The notes under the pieces are model-generated. The model did no database searches. It was given only the letters and a program-made list of their open reading frames with translations, and was not told where the DNA came from. Below are positions 1 through 7,648 of a DNA stretch of 8,154 nt, one piece after another; the first letter of the stretch is position 1, and every line of letters starts with the position of its first letter. The DNA comes from an uncultured Terriglobus sp. (lineage in GTDB: Bacteria; Acidobacteriota; Terriglobia; Terriglobales; Acidobacteriaceae), in assembly GCA_937871605.1 (NCBI GenBank), contig CALMRM010000231.1, forward strand, positions 1-8,154. The letters are read 5' to 3'. The position numbers were made by a program, and so were the translations under genes.

Positions 1-747
1 GCGTATAGCGGCAAGCCAGCCGAGGCGATAAACCTGCTGCAGCCGCTGACGTCTGGCAGCACCCCAGACCGGGGCGCGCTGTACCTGCTGGGCATTGCAT
101 ACACCCGTGCGGGTCGCGATGCTGACGCCCGCAAGGCCCTGGGGCAGCTGTTTGCGGGGGCACCACCAGCCCAGCAGCAGTTTCTGCTGGGAGAGGCCGA
201 CCTGCAGGCCACCGACTACACCGGCGCAGCGGAGGCATTTCAACAGTCGCTTGCACAGCAGGCCGATGCGCCCGGTGCACAGCGGGAACTGGGCCGCGCC
301 TACCTTGGCATGCACGAGAATGCCAAGGCGGAGGCGGCGCTCCGGCAGGCCATTGCAGCAGACCCGCAGGACTCTGCCGCCCAGTATCTGTTGGGTGCCC
401 TGCTGGTACAGCTTTCGCGTTGGGCTGACGGTCGCGCGGTGTTGCTGCAGGCCCAGGCTGCCGCACCGGGCTCGTGGGCGACGGCATTTTATCTCGGGAA
501 AGCCAGCTTCGAACTGCACGATACCGCTGCCGCAGAGGCACAGCTGCGACGCGCGGCGGAGTTGAATCCGGACGAACCTGGCGCACCGTACCTGCTGGCC
601 CGCATCGCCCGGACAGAGGGCCGCGGCGAGGATGCTGCGCGGTACATGGAGCGCGTTGCGGCGCTCCATGCCACTGCCCTGGACGCGGAAAAGAAGGCGG
701 TGGACAGCGCAAACCGTGAGAAAGTGCAGCTGACGGGTGCACACTAG
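1..747 (+). CDS. TPR (tetratricopeptide repeat) protein, 3' part
   Basis: The frame is open from the first base of the window to a TAG at 745-747, so this is the C-terminal 248 residues of a longer protein whose start lies outside. The sequence is Ala/Leu/Gln-rich and helical. It shows repeated TPR signatures of about 34 residues with the usual small and aromatic positions, for example LYLLGIAYTRAGRDADARKA, RELGRAYLGMHENAKAEAAL, QYLLGALLVQLSRWADGRAV, FYLGKASFELHDTAAAEAQL and YLLARIARTEGRGEDAARYM, often ending in an NPDEPGA-type turn. TPR arrays bind peptides and assemble complexes; no catalytic domain is visible in this part. An internal ATG at 310 is in the same frame but falls inside a repeat, so it is not a credible start. 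The next gene begins about 25 bp downstream on the same strand, which suggests cotranscription. TPR genes paired with CRTAC1-type genes are common in acidobacteria. The partner and exact role are unknown. Confidence 0.85.
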   Translation, partial: AYSGKPAEAINLLQPLTSGSTPDRGALYLLGIAYTRAGRDADARKALGQLFAGAPPAQQQFLLGEADLQATDYTGAAEAFQQSLAQQADAPGAQRELGRAYLGMHENAKAEAALRQAIAADPQDSAAQYLLGALLVQLSRWADGRAVLLQAQAAAPGSWATAFYLGKASFELHDTAAAEAQLRRAAELNPDEPGAPYLLARIARTEGRGEDAARYMERVAALHATALDAEKKAVDSANREKVQLTGAH

Positions 748-758
748 GCGCAACGGTG

Positions 759-763
759 TAAGG
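759..763 (+). promoter_or_regulatory. Ribosome binding site setting the start of the CRTAC1 gene
   Basis: The sequence TAAGG is complementary to the 5' part of the anti-Shine-Dalgarno region and lies 9 nt before the ATG at 773. The same motif is only 3 nt from the ATG at 767, and no comparable motif precedes the GTG at 737. This makes 773 the best start, with 767 second. Confidence 0.5.
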
Positions 764-772
764 CAGATGGCC

Positions 773-2548
773 ATGGTTTGTGCGTGTGCCACGGGGCGTT
801 ACAGCCTGCTGGTGTGCATCGTAGGACTGCTCACGCTGGCTGCCGCCGCGCAGGGCATGGGTTCCGCCACCGGCACTGCGCGGGAGGGTATGTATGACAG
901 CCAACACCGGCCCATCACGGCAGGTGGCTACGTCAAGTCTGGCCCGGTGCTTTACCAGGACAGCACGGCACGCTCGGGCCTCGGCGGCTTTCAGCACGTG
1001 GCTGGCAGCACGGAGCGCAAGTACATCCTGGAAAGCATCGGCTCTGGCGTGGCGTTGCTGGATTATGACCGCGATGGCTGGCTGGATATTTACCTGGTAA
1101 ACGGCAACACCTTCGCCGCAGAGCATGGCAGCGCACCGGCACCGCAGGCCGCCCTGTTCCACAACAACCATGACGGCACCTTTACCGACGTGACCAGGCA
1201 AGCAGGCGTCGGCAATGCACGCTGGGGCACCGGAGCCGTGGCCGCGGACTACGACAACGATGGCTGGCCGGACCTGTTTGTCTCGAACTACGGCAAGAGC
1301 AGGCTCTACCACAACAACCATGACGGCACCTTTACCGACGTTGCCGAACGGGCGCATGTCACATTCGATGGCTGGGCAGCCGGGGCAACCTGGGGTGACT
1401 ACGATGGCGACGGCCTGCTAGACCTGTTCGTGCCTGGGTATGTGCACTTTGACGTGCCAGGCACAGAGCTACCGCCGGGATGTACGTTTCGCAGCCTGAA
1501 GGTGATGTGTGGGCCGCGTGGCTTGCAGGGTGAAGGCGACACGCTGTACCGCAACAACGGCGATGGCACCTTCACCGATGTGTCAGCCAAGGCAGGTGTC
1601 GGAGACAAAGGACGTTTCTATGGCCTTGCATCGCTCTTCATCGACGTGAATGACGATGGCAGGCCGGACCTGCTGGTGGCGAATGATTCCACCCCCAACT
1701 ACCTCTACATCAACCGGGGCAATGGAACCTTCAAGGACGAATCCTTCGCCTCAGGCTATGCGCTGAACGGTGAGGGGCGCGAGACCGCCTCTATGGGCAT
1801 CGCCGCGGGCGACCTGCTGCACCATGGCCGTGTCGACCTGTTCCACACTACCTTTTCCGATGACTACAAGCCGCTGTACCGCAACGATGGCGGCGGTACC
1901 TTTACCGACATCTCGGAGGAAGCAGGCATTGCCGAAGCCACCGTCCCCTTTCTGGGTTGGGGCGACGCCATGGTGGACGTGGACAACGATGGCTGGCTCG
2001 ACCTTGTGATGGCGAATGGGCACGTGTATCCACAGGCCGACGGCAGCACGTGGGGCACCAGCTTTCGGCAACGCCCCCTGCTTTTCTTGAATCGCAAAGG
2101 CACGTTACAGGCAGTGCCTCCCGTGGAAGGCACCGCACTTGCAACGCCGACGACCGGGCGTGGGCTGGCCTATGGCGACCTGTTCCACACGGGCAGGCTC
2201 GACCTCGTGATCAACAACCTGGAAGGTCCGCCCACGCTGCTGCGCAACGTTTCGCCCGCGGCAAACCACTGGATCGAACTCGACCTGACCGGCACCGGCA
2301 AGAGCAACCGGTCTGCCATTGGCACGCGCATTGTGCTCACGGCAGGGGGTCTGGTGCAGCGGGCGGACGTTGCGGCAGGCGGATCGTTCGCCTCTTCGTC
2401 AGACGTCCACCCACACTTTGGCCTGGGTACCGCGACAGATGTGGAGTCCATCGACATGACCTGGCCGGACGGGCGCAAGGAACGCATCAAGCCGGCTGGG
2501 GTAGACCGCCTCATCAAGGTCGTGGAAGGCAGCGGCATACAGCCGTGA
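773..2548 (+). CDS. Secreted CRTAC1 family protein (FG-GAP/VCBS repeats plus ASPIC/UnbV domain)
   Basis: The product is 591 residues from the ATG at 773; in-frame alternatives are ATG 767 and GTG 737. It begins with a signal peptide (hydrophobic stretch LLVCIVGLLTLAAAA, then an AQG-like cleavage region), so it is exported. Seven FG-GAP/VCBS-type calcium loops of the form DxDxDGxxD start near residues 97, 159, 209, 291, 347, 402 and 469. The 5th (DLLHHGRVD) and 7th (DLFHTGRLD) have lost the acidic ligands. Each is followed by a companion strand such as LYRNNGDGTFTDVS. A Cys pair in the segment PPGCTFRSLKVMCGPRG is a hallmark of the family. Residues of about 498-580 form the ASPIC/UnbV domain, ending DMTWPDGRKERI. 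Such proteins fold as beta-propellers and probably bind proteins or carbohydrates; no enzymatic activity is established. The stop codon shares a base with the Shine-Dalgarno of the next gene, implying coupled translation. The family call is firm, the function unknown. Confidence 0.92.
   Translation: MVCACATGRYSLLVCIVGLLTLAAAAQGMGSATGTAREGMYDSQHRPITAGGYVKSGPVLYQDSTARSGLGGFQHVAGSTERKYILESIGSGVALLDYDRDGWLDIYLVNGNTFAAEHGSAPAPQAALFHNNHDGTFTDVTRQAGVGNARWGTGAVAADYDNDGWPDLFVSNYGKSRLYHNNHDGTFTDVAERAHVTFDGWAAGATWGDYDGDGLLDLFVPGYVHFDVPGTELPPGCTFRSLKVMCGPRGLQGEGDTLYRNNGDGTFTDVSAKAGVGDKGRFYGLASLFIDVNDDGRPDLLVANDSTPNYLYINRGNGTFKDESFASGYALNGEGRETASMGIAAGDLLHHGRVDLFHTTFSDDYKPLYRNDGGGTFTDISEEAGIAEATVPFLGWGDAMVDVDNDGWLDLVMANGHVYPQADGSTWGTSFRQRPLLFLNRKGTLQAVPPVEGTALATPTTGRGLAYGDLFHTGRLDLVINNLEGPPTLLRNVSPAANHWIELDLTGTGKSNRSAIGTRIVLTAGGLVQRADVAAGGSFASSSDVHPHFGLGTATDVESIDMTWPDGRKERIKPAGVDRLIKVVEGSGIQP
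1159..1341 (+). repeat. Exact 33-bp direct repeat inside the CRTAC1 gene
   Basis: Bases 1159-1191 and 1309-1341 are identical over 33 bp and lie exactly 150 bp (50 codons) apart. Both copies encode the HNNHDGTFTDV strand that follows an FG-GAP loop. The other copies of this motif in the gene (near 1551, 1713 and 1879) differ in several bases. Identity including third positions therefore points to a recent internal duplication or gene conversion between the first two propeller repeats. Confidence 0.85.
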
Positions 2549-2558
2549 AAGGACACAG

Positions 2559-3818
2559 ATGACGACACGGCAGCCGAACGTGAGCAGGACAGCATGGACG
2601 CGGCGTGACTTTGTAACCCGGGCCGCACTGGCATCCATGGCCGGCTGGATGGCTGGCCTTCGCGCGTTTGCGGCTCCACTGGCAGGCAGGGTCAAGATCA
2701 CCGGCATACAGGCCATGGCGTTGGACCACATGGCAGGCAACTGCCTGATCCGCGTGGACACGGATGCCGGTGTGAGCGGCATTGGTGAAGCGGGAGCTAC
2801 GGGACCCATGGCGCGTGCGCGGATCGAGACAATGAAGCCGCTCCTGCTCGGCAAGGACCCGCTGGACATCGGCGTGCACTGAGAGGCCATGACGTCGCTG
2901 ATGTACAACTACGTCGCACACATACCCACGTGCAGCGGCATCGACATCGCGCTGTGGGATCTTGCTGGCAAACTCTTGCAGCAGCCCGTCTACCGGTTGC
3001 TGGGCGGCCGCTTTCGCGACACGGTCCCCATGTACTCGCACGGCGAGAACCTGAACATGCTGGACAAGGCAAGCTGCCGTGCGTGGGCTGCACGCATTCG
3101 CGCACGCCCTGAAGGCTTTACCGTCTACAAAACCAACCTGCATGAGGCGCTGGGTGTGCCGTCTAGCGTCTTTGCGCCCAGCCTGACCAGCGCGCAGGTG
3201 CGGCAGGTGAAGACCGCGTATGAGAACGCACGCGAGGCTGTGGGCGACGACATCGACATCGCGGTACACGCGCACGGTGAGCTCGATGCACCCAGTGCCA
3301 TCCAGGTGGCGAGAGCCGTGGAAGCCATGCGGCCGGCGTGGTTTGAGGATCCGCTGAACCCCGTGTTTCACCAGGGCTGGCTCGACCTGCGACGCAGCAC
3401 CACGATTCCGATCCTCACCGGCGAGAAGCTCGAAATGGTGCGGCAGTTCCGTCCCTTTCTGGACAGTGGTGCCATCGACATCCCACATCCTGATCTCGCG
3501 TTTGCAGGCGGTATCACCGGCGTCAAGAAGATTGCCGACTACGCTGGGCTGTCACGCACGCCGGTCGCATTGCACAATGTGGGTTCGTTGGTGATGACCT
3601 ATGCCAACGCTCACTTCGCCGCCAGTATCCAAAACCTGTTTCGGGTTGAAAGCGCTCTGGCGCACGCAGGGCGGTACGTGGAGGCAATGGCCGCCAGCAA
3701 CGGGCCCGTCGTACACCAGGGCGAGATGCAGATTCCAGCAGGTGTTGGCCTGGGGCTTGATCTCAGCCCCGACTACCTTCGCAAGTACCTGCTGCCGGGA
3801 GAGCCGTTCTGGACGTAA
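2559..3818 (+). pseudogene. Tat-exported mandelate racemase/muconate lactonizing (enolase superfamily) enzyme, interrupted by an in-frame TGA
   Basis: The frame opens at ATG 2559 (Shine-Dalgarno AAAGGA at 2548-2553) and reaches TAA at 3816-3818: 418 sense codons plus a TGA at codon 108 (2880-2882). The N-terminus has a twin-arginine signal (TRRDFV, residues 14-19, then a hydrophobic segment), so the intact enzyme would be exported folded. Residues of about 45-150 are the enolase capping domain (VKITGIQ, GIGEAG, GIDIALWDLAGK). The barrel follows, with K191 (YKTN), H237/H239 (VHAHGE), E263 (WFEDP), E289 (TGEKL), D312, H339 (ALHNVG) and E364. The spacings 237-263-289-339-364 equal those I recall for E. 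coli D-galactonate dehydratase (183-209-235-285-310), which suggests a sugar-acid dehydratase; the substrate is unknown. The usual first metal ligand Asp is His237. The TGA falls where the paralogue at 7762 has Tyr and relatives have an aromatic, so TGG to TGA is the simplest cause. ATG 2889 could restart a 309-residue product, but it lacks most of the capping domain that closes the active site. A sequencing error or readthrough remains possible. Confidence 0.8.
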
Positions 3819-3832
3819 GCCGCGTCATCGAG

Positions 3833-3865
3833 CTGCACTGCGCCCGATGATGGGCACATGCGCAG
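3833..3865. terminator. Weak hairpin in the convergent gap, possible terminator
   Basis: The 79-bp gap between the convergent genes (3819-3897) holds an imperfect inverted repeat. GCCC (3842-3845) pairs with GGGC (3852-3855) around the loop GATGAT. The stem continues past one mismatch (TG with CA) and, after an internal loop, CTGC (3833-3836) pairs with GCAG (3862-3865). There is no T-run on either side, so intrinsic termination is not supported. The position between two gene ends is the main argument. Confidence 0.22.
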
Positions 3866-3897
3866 GCCTGCCGTGCGTTGGAGGCTGCACACCGAGG

Positions 3898-6800
3898 CTA
3901 GAACGATAGTGTTACCGAGCCTTGTAAGTCGCGGTTGTCCTGGTTGGTGCCGGTGATGACGCCAGCGTTGGCAGAGCCGATGCTGGTGTTTGGTGTCAAC
4001 AGATTCTTTGTGTTGAAGACGTTGAAGGCATCCAGCTTGAACGCCAGGTTCTTCTCCTGGTAGAGCTTGATGTGACGCTGCAGGGCGATATCCCAGTTCT
4101 TGGTGGCCGGCCCGTACAGCACCGACCTCCCCGAGTTACCGTAATTGTTGCCGCTGGGGATCTGGAAGGCACACTGGCCGTCGTCCACCCCCACTGCACA
4201 CAGCGACGTGTTGAAGAAATGCAGAAAGGTGCCGTGATCGATTTTGCCGCGGCCACCCAGGCGATTGGGCCAGCTGGCCGACGCGTTGGTGACGCCCTGG
4301 TTCAGCGTGACGGTAAACGGCGGTCCGCTGGCGTACGTAGTGATGGCGTCGAACTCAAATCCGCCGAGCACATGAGCCATCAGTCCGTTGTGGAAGAAAG
4401 TGCGACCGCCACCAAAGGGCAGGTCGTACGTAACGCTGCTCACGAAGCGGTGCTTCTGGTCGAAGCCCGACGCGCCGTAGCCAGCGCGCAGGTTGGTGAT
4501 GGTCTGCGGATTGCCAGCGGCCCCGCCGCCCGACGCCGCCGAGCCGCCATCGTCCAGGCTCTTGGAATAGGTGTAGTTGATCAGCGCGGTGAGCCCGCGC
4601 GAGTAACGCTTGGTGTACTTCACCTGCAGCGAGTTGTAGTTGCTGTAGTTGATGGGGTCAGCCTGCACAAATGTGGTGATATTAGCAAGGGGCTGTAAGA
4701 GGCGGCGCGAGGCGGCGCTGGTGCTGCTGGGCCCCGGCTCGGTCTCGTTGGGGTTGTAAATGTAGGTGAGGTGCAGGCTGTGGCTGCCCGCATAGGTGAT
4801 CTCTGCCACGCCACCCGCCACCTGCCGCTCCATGCCCAGCGAATAGGTTTGCATGCTCGGCGTCTTGTTGGTGAGCGAGTGCGAGACGATGGCGGGCGTC
4901 AGCGCGTTTACCCCAGCGGTGGTCTGCAATGCATTCGGATCGAGCGTCACAGCACCCTGCGGAAAGATGTTTTGGATCTGCGTCTGGCAGCCGCCCACAC
5001 TAGTGTTGGTGCAGGTGTTGTTCAGCGCCGCCGCATTGGGGTAGGTGATGTTCTGGTTGAACGTCTGCGAGACGGTGTATGGCGGGTTCTGCCCCAGTTC
5101 GTCCGAAGCGGAGAATGGATCCTCAAAGTACGAGATGCCGAAGCCTCCACGGATAAAGGTCGTGCCCTGGCCCGTTGCGTCATAGGCAAACCCCACGCGC
5201 GGCGCAATGTTGTTTTTGCGCGTCTGCACCCCTGCCGTGCGGCTCACCCCGTTCACTCCGGCATAGATGAAGTGGAGGTTGGTCAGGTCGAAGTTGGCCA
5301 GGAGGTTGTTCTTCTCCACGTCCGGCGTAAACACGTCGTAGCGCGCACCCAGGTTCAGTGTCAGCCGCGGCGTCACCTTCCAGTCGTCCTGCACAAAGCC
5401 CGAGTAGACGTTCTTGGTGATGTAGTACGGCTTGATCAGGTAGTTGCGCGAAGTCGACGCCGGGAAGCCCAGCAGCAGCCCTGCCAGCCCGTTGCCACCC
5501 GCCGCCGCGGTGGACGCCGACGTGGCCGACTGCGAGTTGGTGGTGTTGTCGTTAAACGTGATCTGGCCGCGTGTGGTGGTGTTCGTAAACGGTGAAGCAT
5601 AGATGCGAACGTAGCGGAAGCCGAACTTCGTCGTGTTGTTGCCGCGCGTCAGCGAGAGCGTGTCTTCAAACTGGATGTTTGTCTGCCTTGGGTTGGCGGG
5701 CAGAAAGGCCGTGCCACCCTGCAGGCAGGTGAACTCATTGCCGCAGCCAGATCCGAACTGGAAATTGGGCAAGCCGGTCGCAAATTGGCTGACGTTCAGG
5801 CCATTGATCCCAAGTGAGGTCGCCGAATTGTGGCCGTAGTCGCTCTGGCGCGTAAAGGGGTTGGTGCGCGCATAGCCGGTGCGGAACTCGTTGAACAGGT
5901 GCGGTGTAAACAAGTGCGTTTCGTTGATGGACAGGCCCTGCGCATACAGGGACGTGACCTGCAAGCCGGCAACCTGCGGGCCAAGGTCGAAACGCGAGGA
6001 TGCAAACGACGGTGTTGCCAGGCAGCAGGTGCCCGACCCACCCACCAGCGGGTTGGGTGCCGTCTGCTCAAAATCTTCGTAGCTGTAGCGGGCAAAGCCG
6101 GAGTCGCGGTCATTCGGGTGATAGTCCGCGCGGACGTTCCCGCCGTTGTCGCCGATAATGCGGTTCGCCGTGGAAATGTAGTTGTTCAGGCTGTTCACGG
6201 TAGTGAACTGCGGCAACGGGTAGATGCTGGCGACGTTCAAGCCGACCTGGTTGATGCGACTGGGGCAGATCACATTGGGCTGGTTGCCGTTGCAGCCCAT
6301 GAACTGCTGCCGCACCTGTCGCGTGGTGCCGTTTACCGTGACCGCAGTGGTGGTGAGCGGATCGTAGATGGGAATCCGGTTGCCGTTGGAATCCAGGTAG
6401 TTGCTGAAGTCACCGATGCGCTCTGCGGCGGTGGGAACGCTGTTGGTGTTCGTAATGCCCTGCAGCGAGCGCTGGCCGTAGTAATCGGCAAAGACAAAGA
6501 GCTTGTTTTTGAGGATGGGCGCGGAGATGGCACCGCCAAACTGGCCGCGGCGATAGGCCGGCTTGGGACCAGTACGTGCGAAAAAGTTCCGGGCGTCCAG
6601 CGCGCTGTTGCGCAGGTAGAGGAACAGCTCGCCGTGCAGATCGTTGGAGCCGGAGCGGGTGGAGACGGAGAGCACACCGGACCCGGTGCCATACTCTGCC
6701 GAGTAGGTGCCCGTGAGCACCTTGAACTCCGCGATGGACTGCACCGACGGCTGCACCATCACGGTGTTAAAGGTGTACTCGTTGTCATCGATGCCATCGA

Positions 6801-7404
6801 CCAGGTACGCATTGGTGTTGGCCTGGCTGCCCAGCGCGTTAAAGTTGGACGCTGCACGGGGATTGAAGGAGCTGGACCCCGAGAGGTTTTCGCCCTGCTG
6901 GCCTGGTGTGACGCCCGGCACAAGGTACGTCAGTTGCACAAAGTTTCTACCGTTCAGCGGTAGGTTTTGCACCTCACGTTTGCCTACGACGTCTCCTAAC
7001 TCGGACGTGTCGGACTTGATGAGTGCGGTCGTTGTGTTGACTTCGATGGTCTCGTTGGTTCCGCCTGGCGTGAGCGACACATCCACGCGCGCCTTTTGGT
7101 CGATGTCGAGCACAACGTTGTTCGAGATGGTTTTCTTGAACCCTTCGCTCTCTACAGTTACGTTGTAGTTGCCCGGGATCAGGAAGGGCACGGTGTATTC
7201 ACCGTCACCGTTTGCCTTGACAGTGGTGGAGGTGCCCTTGCCGGTGTCAGTGACAATGATGGTTGCATTGGGTATGACGGCCCCACTCTGATCGCGCACC
7301 GTGCCCAAAATGCTGCCGGTGGTCACCTGCGCAGGAAGCAGCACGGCAACTCCAAACAGCAGCGTAAGTACAAGTGCCTTTGCCAAGGTCGCAGGTCGTA
7401 TCAA
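3898..7404 (-). CDS. Oar-like TonB-dependent receptor with carboxypeptidase-regulatory domain
   Basis: This is a large outer-membrane beta-barrel protein of 1168 residues from the TTG at 7404. That start has AGGAG 7 nt upstream and puts a clean signal peptide first (IRPATLAKALVLTLLFGV, cleavage near LPAQ at residue 26). The frame stays open to an ATG at 7494, but that start would add 30 charged residues before the signal peptide. Residues of about 28-112 form a CarboxypepD_reg-like Ig-fold domain (SILGTVRDQSGAVIPNA, GEYTVPFLIPGNY, SEGFKK). A plug-like region spans about 120-255, with LPLNGRNFVQLTYLVPG, YLVDGIDDNEY and SAEYGTGSGVLSVSTRSGS. The remainder is the barrel, rich in Asn/Thr/Tyr, ending VTLSF with a terminal Phe typical of barrel insertion signals. 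All ten cysteines occur as five close pairs, probably in external loops. Acidobacteria and Bacteroidetes use such receptors for glycan or peptide uptake and adhesion; the ligand is unknown. It is monocistronic here and divergent from the second exported enolase-superfamily gene. Confidence 0.93.
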   Translation of the reverse strand: MIRPATLAKALVLTLLFGVAVLLPAQVTTGSILGTVRDQSGAVIPNATIIVTDTGKGTSTTVKANGDGEYTVPFLIPGNYNVTVESEGFKKTISNNVVLDIDQKARVDVSLTPGGTNETIEVNTTTALIKSDTSELGDVVGKREVQNLPLNGRNFVQLTYLVPGVTPGQQGENLSGSSSFNPRAASNFNALGSQANTNAYLVDGIDDNEYTFNTVMVQPSVQSIAEFKVLTGTYSAEYGTGSGVLSVSTRSGSNDLHGELFLYLRNSALDARNFFARTGPKPAYRRGQFGGAISAPILKNKLFVFADYYGQRSLQGITNTNSVPTAAERIGDFSNYLDSNGNRIPIYDPLTTTAVTVNGTTRQVRQQFMGCNGNQPNVICPSRINQVGLNVASIYPLPQFTTVNSLNNYISTANRIIGDNGGNVRADYHPNDRDSGFARYSYEDFEQTAPNPLVGGSGTCCLATPSFASSRFDLGPQVAGLQVTSLYAQGLSINETHLFTPHLFNEFRTGYARTNPFTRQSDYGHNSATSLGINGLNVSQFATGLPNFQFGSGCGNEFTCLQGGTAFLPANPRQTNIQFEDTLSLTRGNNTTKFGFRYVRIYASPFTNTTTRGQITFNDNTTNSQSATSASTAAAGGNGLAGLLLGFPASTSRNYLIKPYYITKNVYSGFVQDDWKVTPRLTLNLGARYDVFTPDVEKNNLLANFDLTNLHFIYAGVNGVSRTAGVQTRKNNIAPRVGFAYDATGQGTTFIRGGFGISYFEDPFSASDELGQNPPYTVSQTFNQNITYPNAAALNNTCTNTSVGGCQTQIQNIFPQGAVTLDPNALQTTAGVNALTPAIVSHSLTNKTPSMQTYSLGMERQVAGGVAEITYAGSHSLHLTYIYNPNETEPGPSSTSAASRRLLQPLANITTFVQADPINYSNYNSLQVKYTKRYSRGLTALINYTYSKSLDDGGSAASGGGAAGNPQTITNLRAGYGASGFDQKHRFVSSVTYDLPFGGGRTFFHNGLMAHVLGGFEFDAITTYASGPPFTVTLNQGVTNASASWPNRLGGRGKIDHGTFLHFFNTSLCAVGVDDGQCAFQIPSGNNYGNSGRSVLYGPATKNWDIALQRHIKLYQEKNLAFKLDAFNVFNTKNLLTPNTSIGSANAGVITGTNQDNRDLQGSVTLSF

Positions 7405-7411
7405 AGGGCAT

Positions 7412-7416
7412 CTCCT
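7412..7416 (-). promoter_or_regulatory. Ribosome binding site for the receptor TTG start
   Basis: On the - strand AGGAG lies 7 nt before the TTG at 7404-7402. It also sits next to an ATG (7411-7409) that is out of frame with the receptor. No similar motif precedes the in-frame ATG at 7494. The site therefore favours TTG as the start, in agreement with the position of the signal peptide. Confidence 0.7.
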
Positions 7417-7495
7417 GAAGTGAGTGCTTGTTGACAGCCAGAGGTCTACGCCCATCTGCTTGCGACGGCGCGAGCTTTGTTTTTCATGCGGCATG

Positions 7496-7525
7496 CTTGT
7501 ACGCGACCAGCGGAGAGTATGTCAA
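7496..7525 (-). promoter_or_regulatory. Candidate promoter of the receptor gene
   Basis: On the - strand a perfect TTGACA (7525-7520) is followed after 18 bp by TACAAG (7501-7496), a 4/6 match to TATAAT. Transcription would begin near 7489. That is downstream of the ATG at 7494, so if this promoter is real that ATG cannot be the start and TTG 7404 must be used. The prediction rests on consensus matching only. Confidence 0.35.
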
Positions 7526-7609
7526 CGCGTTTCTACGACGACTGCGGCGCAGCCCACAGCAGACGCGAAGCTTGCACGGGTAACAGGCACAGTCCCGCTT
7601 GCAAACGTT

Positions 7610-7643
7610 GTGTTCAGCAGCGTGACAGCGCTACTCCGAACAC
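7610..7643. promoter_or_regulatory. Composite inverted repeat, possible operator
   Basis: GTGTTC (7610-7615) and GAACAC (7638-7643) are perfect inverted arms. Between them lies a second inverted repeat, AGCG (7619-7622) and CGCT (7629-7632), around TGACAG. The right arm ends 5 bp before the -35 box of the candidate plus-strand promoter. This places it as an upstream regulatory element rather than a transcribed hairpin. Overlapping its left arm, TTGCAAACGTTGTGTT (7599-7614) contains the GCAAACGTT core with central CG seen in LacI/PurR-type operators, though its right half is degenerate. No regulator gene lies in the window. Confidence 0.3.
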
Positions 7644-7648
7644 GCACC

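Noticed and set aside
95..565. + strand open frame of 156 codons over the TPR gene
   Set aside because: It is the +2 frame of the TPR coding sequence. The translation is Arg/Pro/His-rich and shows no repeats, whereas frame 1 shows regular TPR units.
2880..2950. Selenocysteine insertion at the TGA
   Set aside because: I found no convincing stem-loop in the expected position just after the TGA. The aligned residue in relatives is aromatic rather than Cys, and no enolase-superfamily selenoprotein of this type is known to me. It is not formally excluded.
2514..3488. - strand open frame of 324 codons opposite the interrupted enolase-type gene
   Set aside because: The + strand holds the superfamily active-site motifs in correct order and spacing. 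The antisense product is His/Arg/Val-rich with no domain, as expected for a shadow frame.
5830..6963. Long + strand open frame (377 codons) opposite the receptor gene, with others at 4072-4698 and 4771-5595
   Set aside because: These are antisense shadows of a GC-rich gene with strong codon bias. Their translations are Arg/Val/Ala-rich, with no recognisable domain and no ribosome binding site, while the - strand frame shows clear family motifs throughout.
7431..7436. TTGACA on the + strand as a promoter -35 box
   Set aside because: No -10-like hexamer follows at 16-18 bp, and the site lies inside the predicted receptor leader.
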